Under the pieces are notes generated by a model. It was not told where the DNA came from. It saw only the letters and a list, made by a program, of their open reading frames with translations, and did no database searches. Shown here piece by piece: positions 58,924 to 64,000 of a DNA stretch of 64,000 bases. Source of the DNA: Caulobacter zeae (GTDB lineage Bacteria; Pseudomonadota; Alphaproteobacteria; Caulobacterales; Caulobacteraceae); NCBI RefSeq assembly GCF_002858925.1, contig NZ_PJRS01000023.1, positions 124,001 through 188,000 of the forward strand, in the 5' to 3' direction. Both the position numbers and the translations under genes were made by a program. Numbering within the stretch: the stretch's first letter is position 1; each line of letters opens with the position of its first letter.

Positions 58924-61692
58924 ATGGACATCCGATTCAAGCTGCGCCGCGCGGCGCTGATGAGCGGGGCCGCCACCGGCCTGGCGCTGCTGCTCGCCGC
59001 CGGAACGGCCCAGGCGCAGACCCCGGCCGCCGGCCAGACCACCGAAGACAACGCCGTCGAGGAAATCACCGTCACCGGCATCCGGGCCTCGATCGAGAAT
59101 TCGATCGCCCTGAAGAAGGCCTCCAGCTCGATCGTCGAGACGGTCTCGGCCGAAGACATCGGCAAGCTGCCCGACACCTCGATCGCCGAATCCCTGGCCC
59201 GCCTGCCGGGCCTGACCGCCCAGCGCCTGGACGGCCGCGCCCAGTCGATCTCGGTCCGGGGGCTGGGTCCCGACTTCAACACCGTGCTGCTGAACGGCCG
59301 CGAGCAGGTCTCGACCAGCGACAACCGCGGCGTCGAGTTCGACCAGTATCCGTCGGAAATCCTCAGCGGCGTGGTGGTCTACAAGACCCCGGACGCCGGC
59401 GTCGTCGGCCAGGGCCTGGCCGCCACCGTCGACCTGCGCACCATCCGCCCGCTCGACTACGGCAAGACCGTGATCTCGGCCAACGCCCGCTACGAGATGA
59501 ACGGCGAGAAGAAGCTGAACCCCGACGCCAAGGACAAGGGCGGCCGCTTCAGCGCCACCTTCGTCGACCAGTTCGCCGACGACACCGTCGGCGTCGCCCT
59601 GTCGGTCTCGCACATCTCCTCGCCCACCCAGAGCCGCCGCTTCAACGCCTGGGGCTATCCGACCACGGGCACGGCCAACGACCTGGTGATCGGCGGCGCC
59701 AAGCCCTACAACCAGTCCAACAACCTCAAGCGCACCGGCGTGATCGGCGTGTTCGAGTACAAGCCGAACGACAAGTTCCACACCTCGCTCGACGCCTACT
59801 ATTCCGACTTCAAGGAAAAGCAGATCCTGCGCGGCATCGAGCTGCCGCTCTACTGGAGCTCGGCCTCGCTGCAACCCGGCTACACCGTCACCGACGGCTT
59901 CGTGACCGCCGGGACCTACACCGGGGTCAAGGGCGTGATGCGCAACGACCTCAACACCCGCAACGCCAAGCTGGCCTCGCTGGGCTGGAACACCGCCTAC
60001 ACGTTCGACAACGGCTGGACCGCCGTGGCCGACCTTTCCTGGTCGCACGCCGAGCGCAAGGACGTGATCTTCGAGTCCTATTCGGGCACCGGCCCCAGCG
60101 GCAGCGGCGCGACCGACACCTTGAGCTTCCGCACCACGCCGGGCGCGGGCACGATGTTCAGCTCGACGCTGGACTACACCAACGCCGCCCAGATCGTGCT
60201 GACCGACCCGCAAGGCTGGGGCGCGGGCGCGGCCGGCGGGGCCCTGACCCAGGCCGGCTTCTACAACACCCCGGAAATCGAGGACGAGCTGAAGGCGGTC
60301 AAGCTGGCCGCCAAGCGCGACCTGTCCTGGGGCCCGATCAACAGCGTCGAGTTCGCCTACAACGGCAGCCTGCGCGAGAAGTCCAAGGAAGTGCACGAAA
60401 GCTTCCTGACCTTCGGCGGCCGCATCGCCGACGGCGCCCCGACCAGCCGCGCCATCCCGGCCGCGGCGATCCTGGGTACGGTCAGCCTCGACATGATCGG
60501 CATCAAGGGCATGCTGGCCTATGATCCGATGTACCTGCTGAAGAACGGCGTCTACACGCTGATCGCCGACCAGAACCCCGCCGTGCAGACCCGCAACTGG
60601 TCGGTGCGCGAAGAGGTCCACCTGGCCTACGCCAAGTTCGGCATCGACAGCACCGTCGGCTCCATCCCGGTGACCGGCAACGCCGGCGTCCAGGTGGTCT
60701 ACACCGACCAGTTCTCGACCGGCGTGGCCGTCGATCCCAACAACGTCGCCAACCCGATGTCGACCGACGACGGCGACAAGTTCACCTACGTTCTGCCCAG
60801 CCTGAACCTGACCTTCGACCTCAGCAACGAGACCCTGCTGCGCGTCGGCCTGGCCCGCACCCTGGCCCGCGCCCGGATGGACGAACTGCGCGCCAGCCAG
60901 TCGTTCAACCAGAACCCGGCCTACCTGACCTCGACCAACCCCAGCCAGTCGTACTTCAGCGCCAACGGCGGCAACCCGCGCCTGCGTCCGTACATCGCCG
61001 ACGGCGTGGACCTGTCGCTGGAGAAGTATTTCGGCCGCTCGGCCTATGTCTCGGTGGCCGCCTATTACAAGAAGCTGTCGAACTACGTGAACTCGAACTC
61101 CTCGAGCTACAAGGACTTCGCGGCCTTCACCTACCTGCTCACCCCGGCCCAGCAGGCCGCGCTGGGCACGACCGTCGGCCTGGTCACCGGTCCCGACAAC
61201 GGCAAGGGCGGCTTCATCCGCGGCGTCGAGTTCTCGACCTCGCTGCAGGGCGACCTGCTGTGGGAGCCCCTGCGCCACTTCGGCCTGCAGTTCAGCGCCT
61301 CGCTGACCGACAGCGAAGTGAAGCTGGAAGACAACATGGACCCGATCGACATGCCCGGGCTGTCGAAGAAGGTCGTCAACACCACGTTCTACTACGAGAA
61401 CAACGGCTTCAACGCCCGGATCAGCAACCGCTATCGCGGCAAGTTCCTAGGCGAGGTGGCCGGCCTGTCGGCCGCCCGCATCTACCGCACGGTGGACGCT
61501 GAATCGGTGCTCGACGCGCAGATCGGCTACGAGTTCCGCGAAGGCCGCTTCGAGGGCCTGTCGCTGATGCTGCAAGCCAACAACATCACCGACGAGCCGT
61601 TCAGGACCTACGAGAACGGCGATAAGCGCCGGACCATCGACTACCAGAAGTACGGCACCACCTACATGTTCGGCGTCGCCTACAAGTTCTAG
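58924..61692 (+). CDS. TonB-dependent receptor for alpha-glucans (MalA-like)
   Basis: A 922-residue outer-membrane receptor with signal peptide about 1-32 (ending AQAQ). The Caulobacter-type N-terminus is VEEITVTGIRASIENSIALK, followed by the plug (TVSAEDIGKLPDTSIAESLA, RLPGLTAQRL, SVRGLGPDFNTVLLNGREQV) and a 22-strand barrel ending TYMFGVAYKF. It probably imports maltodextrins across the outer membrane. It starts with a CGGGAGGGAACAC ribosome site. A perfect terminator follows. It diverges from the GH13 pair and is bordered by LacI-type operators. Confidence 0.9.
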   Translation: MDIRFKLRRAALMSGAATGLALLLAAGTAQAQTPAAGQTTEDNAVEEITVTGIRASIENSIALKKASSSIVETVSAEDIGKLPDTSIAESLARLPGLTAQRLDGRAQSISVRGLGPDFNTVLLNGREQVSTSDNRGVEFDQYPSEILSGVVVYKTPDAGVVGQGLAATVDLRTIRPLDYGKTVISANARYEMNGEKKLNPDAKDKGGRFSATFVDQFADDTVGVALSVSHISSPTQSRRFNAWGYPTTGTANDLVIGGAKPYNQSNNLKRTGVIGVFEYKPNDKFHTSLDAYYSDFKEKQILRGIELPLYWSSASLQPGYTVTDGFVTAGTYTGVKGVMRNDLNTRNAKLASLGWNTAYTFDNGWTAVADLSWSHAERKDVIFESYSGTGPSGSGATDTLSFRTTPGAGTMFSSTLDYTNAAQIVLTDPQGWGAGAAGGALTQAGFYNTPEIEDELKAVKLAAKRDLSWGPINSVEFAYNGSLREKSKEVHESFLTFGGRIADGAPTSRAIPAAAILGTVSLDMIGIKGMLAYDPMYLLKNGVYTLIADQNPAVQTRNWSVREEVHLAYAKFGIDSTVGSIPVTGNAGVQVVYTDQFSTGVAVDPNNVANPMSTDDGDKFTYVLPSLNLTFDLSNETLLRVGLARTLARARMDELRASQSFNQNPAYLTSTNPSQSYFSANGGNPRLRPYIADGVDLSLEKYFGRSAYVSVAAYYKKLSNYVNSNSSSYKDFAAFTYLLTPAQQAALGTTVGLVTGPDNGKGGFIRGVEFSTSLQGDLLWEPLRHFGLQFSASLTDSEVKLEDNMDPIDMPGLSKKVVNTTFYYENNGFNARISNRYRGKFLGEVAGLSAARIYRTVDAESVLDAQIGYEFREGRFEGLSLMLQANNITDEPFRTYENGDKRRTIDYQKYGTTYMFGVAYKF

Positions 61693-61705
61693 GCCCGCTC
61701 TGAAG

Positions 61706-61735
61706 AGCCCCGCCGGTCCGCCGGCGGGGCTTTTT
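61706..61735 (+). terminator. Rho-independent terminator after the TonB receptor
   Basis: GCCCCGCCGG (61707-61716) and CCGGCGGGGC (61721-61730) form a perfect 10-bp stem with loop TCCG, followed by TTTTT. It separates the receptor from the halogenase gene, whose expression needs read-through or its own start. Confidence 0.9.
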
Positions 61736-61767
61736 GCTTTTCACAGGGAGAGAAGGACTCAAAGGCC

Positions 61768-63288
61768 ATGGCGGACAACCGCATCGGCAGGATCGTCATC
61801 GTCGGCGGCGGCACGGCCGGGTGGATGAGCGCGGCGATGCTGGCCCGCGCCCTGGGCCCGGCCGCGAAGATCAGCCTGGTGGAGTCCGAGGCGATCGGCA
61901 CGGTCGGGGTCGGCGAGGCCTCGATCCCTCAGCTGCGCAACTTCAACGCCTTCCTGGGCCTGGACGAGGACGCCTTCCTTCGCGCCACCGAAGGCACGAT
62001 CAAGCTGGGCATCGAGTTCGTCGACTGGCTGCATCCGGGCCATCGCTACATGCACGCCTTCGGACCCGTCGGCCGGCCGCTGGGGACCACGCCCTTCCAT
62101 CACTACTGGCTGGACGCCCGCCGGCGCGGAACCGCCGGCGACGACTTCTGGGCCTGGTCGGCCAACGCCCTGGCCGCCCGCGCCGGACGCTTTGGCCGCA
62201 CGCCGGGCGAGGCCGGCGCCGAACCCCTGACCTGGGCCTTCCACTTCGACGCCGCCCTCTATGCCCGCCACCTGCGCACCTATGCCCAGGCCCGGGGCGT
62301 CCAGCGGATCGAGGGCCGCATCATCGGCGTCGACCAGGACGGCGAGAGCGGCTTCCTGCGCGCCGTGGCCTTGGAGGGCGAGCGCCGGGTCGAGGGCGAC
62401 CTCTTCATCGACTGCTCGGGCTTCCGCGGCCTGCTGATCGAGGAGACGCTGAAATCGGGCTACGAGGACTGGCGCAAGTGGCTGCCGATGGACAGCGCCT
62501 GGGCCGCGCCCAGCCGCGACGACGCCCCGCCGGTTCCCTACACCCGCGCCTGGGCCCGCGACGCCGGCTGGCAGTGGCGGATCCCGTTGCAGCACCGCAC
62601 CGGCAACGGCCACGTCTTCTCCAGCGCCTGGACCGACAAGGACGCTGCCGCCCGCACCCTGATGGCCAACCTCGAAGGCGAGGCGCTCGCCGAGCCGCGC
62701 CTGCTGACCTTCGTCACCGGCCGCCGCAGGAAGAGCTGGAACCGCAACGTCGTGGCCCTGGGCCTGGCTTCGGGCTTCATGGAGCCGCTGGAATCGACCA
62801 GCATCCATCTGGTCCAGTCGGGCCTGGCGCGCCTGCTGGCGCTGTTTCCCGACCAGGGCTTCGACCCGCTGCTGGCCGACGAATTCAACCGCCAGACCGA
62901 GCAGGAATACGCCTGCATCCGCGACTTCCTGGTCCTGCACTACAAGGCCACGCAGCGCGAGGACACGCCGTTCTGGGCCAGCCGCAAGGCCATGGAGATC
63001 CCCCACAGCCTGGCCGAACGCATGGCGCTGTTCGCCGGCAGCGGCCGGGTGTTCAGCCGCGACGAGGACCTGTTCAAGGAAAGCAGCTGGGTGCAGGTGC
63101 TGCTGGGCCAGGGCGTGACGCCGGCCGCGGCCCATCCGATGACCGCCGTGGCCGCCGACGCTCAGGTCGACGGCTGGCTGGACGACCTGGCCCGCATCGC
63201 CGGCCGCACCGCCGCCTCGCTGCCGACCCACGCCGCCTTCCTGGCCGCCGCCGGCGGCCCGCGCCCGGCCCAGCGCCTGGCAGGCTGA
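61768..63288 (+). CDS. Tryptophan halogenase family protein
   Basis: A 506-residue flavin-dependent halogenase-type protein. The FAD motif is VGGGTAGW (residues 12-19). Catalytic Lys79 is in TIKLGIEFVDW, matching PrnA Lys79 in position. The WxWxIP motif is WQWRIP (268-273). EPLESTSIHLVQ with Glu342 corresponds to PrnA Glu346. All catalytic landmarks are therefore intact. It lies 76 bases after a TonB receptor stop, beyond a terminator. Such halogenase-like genes often accompany sugar TonB receptors in Caulobacteraceae with unknown role. GGGAGAGAAGG precedes the ATG. Confidence 0.88.
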   Translation: MADNRIGRIVIVGGGTAGWMSAAMLARALGPAAKISLVESEAIGTVGVGEASIPQLRNFNAFLGLDEDAFLRATEGTIKLGIEFVDWLHPGHRYMHAFGPVGRPLGTTPFHHYWLDARRRGTAGDDFWAWSANALAARAGRFGRTPGEAGAEPLTWAFHFDAALYARHLRTYAQARGVQRIEGRIIGVDQDGESGFLRAVALEGERRVEGDLFIDCSGFRGLLIEETLKSGYEDWRKWLPMDSAWAAPSRDDAPPVPYTRAWARDAGWQWRIPLQHRTGNGHVFSSAWTDKDAAARTLMANLEGEALAEPRLLTFVTGRRRKSWNRNVVALGLASGFMEPLESTSIHLVQSGLARLLALFPDQGFDPLLADEFNRQTEQEYACIRDFLVLHYKATQREDTPFWASRKAMEIPHSLAERMALFAGSGRVFSRDEDLFKESSWVQVLLGQGVTPAAAHPMTAVAADAQVDGWLDDLARIAGRTAASLPTHAAFLAAAGGPRPAQRLAG

Positions 63289-63304
63289 TCCCCTTCCCCT
63301 GACT

Positions 63305-63345
63305 GACCCTCGCCGGAACCTGCGCCGGCGGGGGTCGACTTTTCG
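63305..63345 (+). terminator. Rho-independent terminator after the halogenase
   Basis: GACCCTCGCCGG (63305-63316) pairs with CCGGCGGGGGTC (63325-63336) with one G-T pair and an 8-base loop, followed by GACTTTT. The T-run is short, and the complementary strand serves the convergent tadC gene poorly. Confidence 0.6.
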
Positions 63346-63352
63346 GGGAAGA

Positions 63353-64000
63353 TCAGCCGACCGGCTTCTTGGCCATCAGGTCGGTGACCTTGAGGATCGC
63401 CGGACCCAGGATGACGATGAACAGCACCGGTAGGAAGAACACGATCATCGGCACGGTCAGCTTGGGCGGCAGGCTGGCGGCCTTCTTCTCGGCGGCCGAC
63501 AGGCGCAGTTCGCGGTTTTCCTTGGCCATCACCCGCAGGGCCGCGCCCAGCGGCGTGCCGTAGCGCTCGGCCTGGATCATGGCCGTGGCCACCGACTTGA
63601 TGCCGGGATGGTTGGTCCGCCGCGCCAGGCCCTCGTAGGCCAGGCGCCGGTCGGGCAGGTAGGACAGCTCGGCGGTCAGCAGGGACAGTTCCTCGGCCAG
63701 CTCCATCGAGCTGCCGCCGACCTCGTTGCTGACCTTCTGGATCGCCGCCTCGATCGACATGCCGCTCTCGACGCAGATCAGCAGCAGGTCGAGGGCGTCG
63801 GGGAAGGCCGCGACGATCGACTCGCGGCGCTTCTGGGCGGCGTTCTGGATGTAGAGGTTGGGCGCGTAGTAGCCGACGGTCAGGGCGCCGATGCAGATCG
63901 CCAGCTTCTGGGTCATCTGCAGGGCGAAGCCGTTCATGCCGAACAGGTAGGTCGCCGCCAGCAGGGCGAAGGCGAACGGCATCACGAAGCGGAAGAAGTA
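63353..64000 (-). CDS. tadC: Type II secretion F-family/TadC protein, 5'-truncated by the window
   Basis: At least 215 residues of a TadC-type inner-membrane platform protein of the tad pilus assembly machine. Recognisable parts are FPDALDLLLICVESGMSIEA, AIQKVSNEVGGSS, ALRVMAKENRELRLSAAEKK and PPKLTVPMIVFFLPVLFIVI, a C-terminal membrane segment. The gene runs off the right edge, so the start and the first membrane segments are missing. It is convergent with the halogenase. No other pilus gene is visible. Confidence 0.85.
   Translation of the reverse strand, partial: YFFRFVMPFAFALLAATYLFGMNGFALQMTQKLAICIGALTVGYYAPNLYIQNAAQKRRESIVAAFPDALDLLLICVESGMSIEAAIQKVSNEVGGSSMELAEELSLLTAELSYLPDRRLAYEGLARRTNHPGIKSVATAMIQAERYGTPLGAALRVMAKENRELRLSAAEKKAASLPPKLTVPMIVFFLPVLFIVILGPAILKVTDLMAKKPVG

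Overview
The window is a GC-rich chromosomal segment of an alphaproteobacterium of the Caulobacteraceae, most like Caulobacter. This rests on gene content: an MmcB-type repair protein, class I lysyl-tRNA synthetase, two TonB-dependent receptors, a receptor/tryptophan-halogenase pair, a TadC-type pilus protein, an HWE histidine kinase and many GTG starts with GGGAG-like ribosome sites. I recognise no transposase, integrase, prophage or CRISPR array. The species is not determined.

Layout. 1-4.2 kb: mmcB, a YfiR-like protein with a TonB-dependent receptor, and a convergent TonB-like proline-rich protein. 4.4-12.4 kb (minus): a beta-oxidation operon opened by its own MerR regulator and containing two acyl-CoA dehydrogenases, a small unknown protein, an OsmC protein, fadA and fadB. 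12.5-16.3 kb: an S24-fold repressor lacking the catalytic serine, a 69-residue unknown, class I lysS and an Xre/RES toxin-antitoxin pair. 16.5-21.5 kb: acs, an aldB-like aldehyde dehydrogenase and a GAF/Fis regulator without an AAA+ domain. 21.7-31.9 kb: creatininase-like hydrolase, kdsD-like isomerase, methyltransferase, Rieske protein, YciI, gpsA and tsaD; then, divergently, hemC-hemD-mitofilin-hemY and tRNA-Thr(CGU). 32-40.4 kb: membrane acyltransferase, GST, a ferredoxin with its reductase, and sdhCDAB followed by a membrane gene that probably starts at CTG. 40.5-45.7 kb: HWE kinase, zapE, def, rmuC and a DUF5990 protein. 45.9-63.3 kb: an alpha-glucan locus (GH15, MFS transporter, GH97, LacI regulator, two GH13 enzymes, TonB receptor, flavin-dependent halogenase) interrupted by an Rrf2/thioredoxin-reductase-like pair. 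The right edge cuts a tadC-like gene.

How the genes work together. The glucan locus reads as a complete route: receptor-mediated import across the outer membrane, periplasmic cleavage by GH13 amylase, GH97 and GH15 enzymes, uptake by the MFS carrier and cytoplasmic hydrolysis by GH13 alpha-glucosidase. TTTGC/GCAAA inverted repeats lie in all three promoter regions. The beta-oxidation operon, acs and aldB feed acetyl-CoA to the TCA cycle, where sdh acts.

Intergenic DNA holds three families of long imperfect palindromes, called A, B and C here. They account for most gaps over about 100 bp. The observations most worth a second look are the halogenase in the glucan locus, a GGAAC-N17-CGTT (EcfG/SigT-type) promoter before the HWE kinase, the CTG-start gene overlapping sdhB, and the regulator whose ATPase domain is missing.
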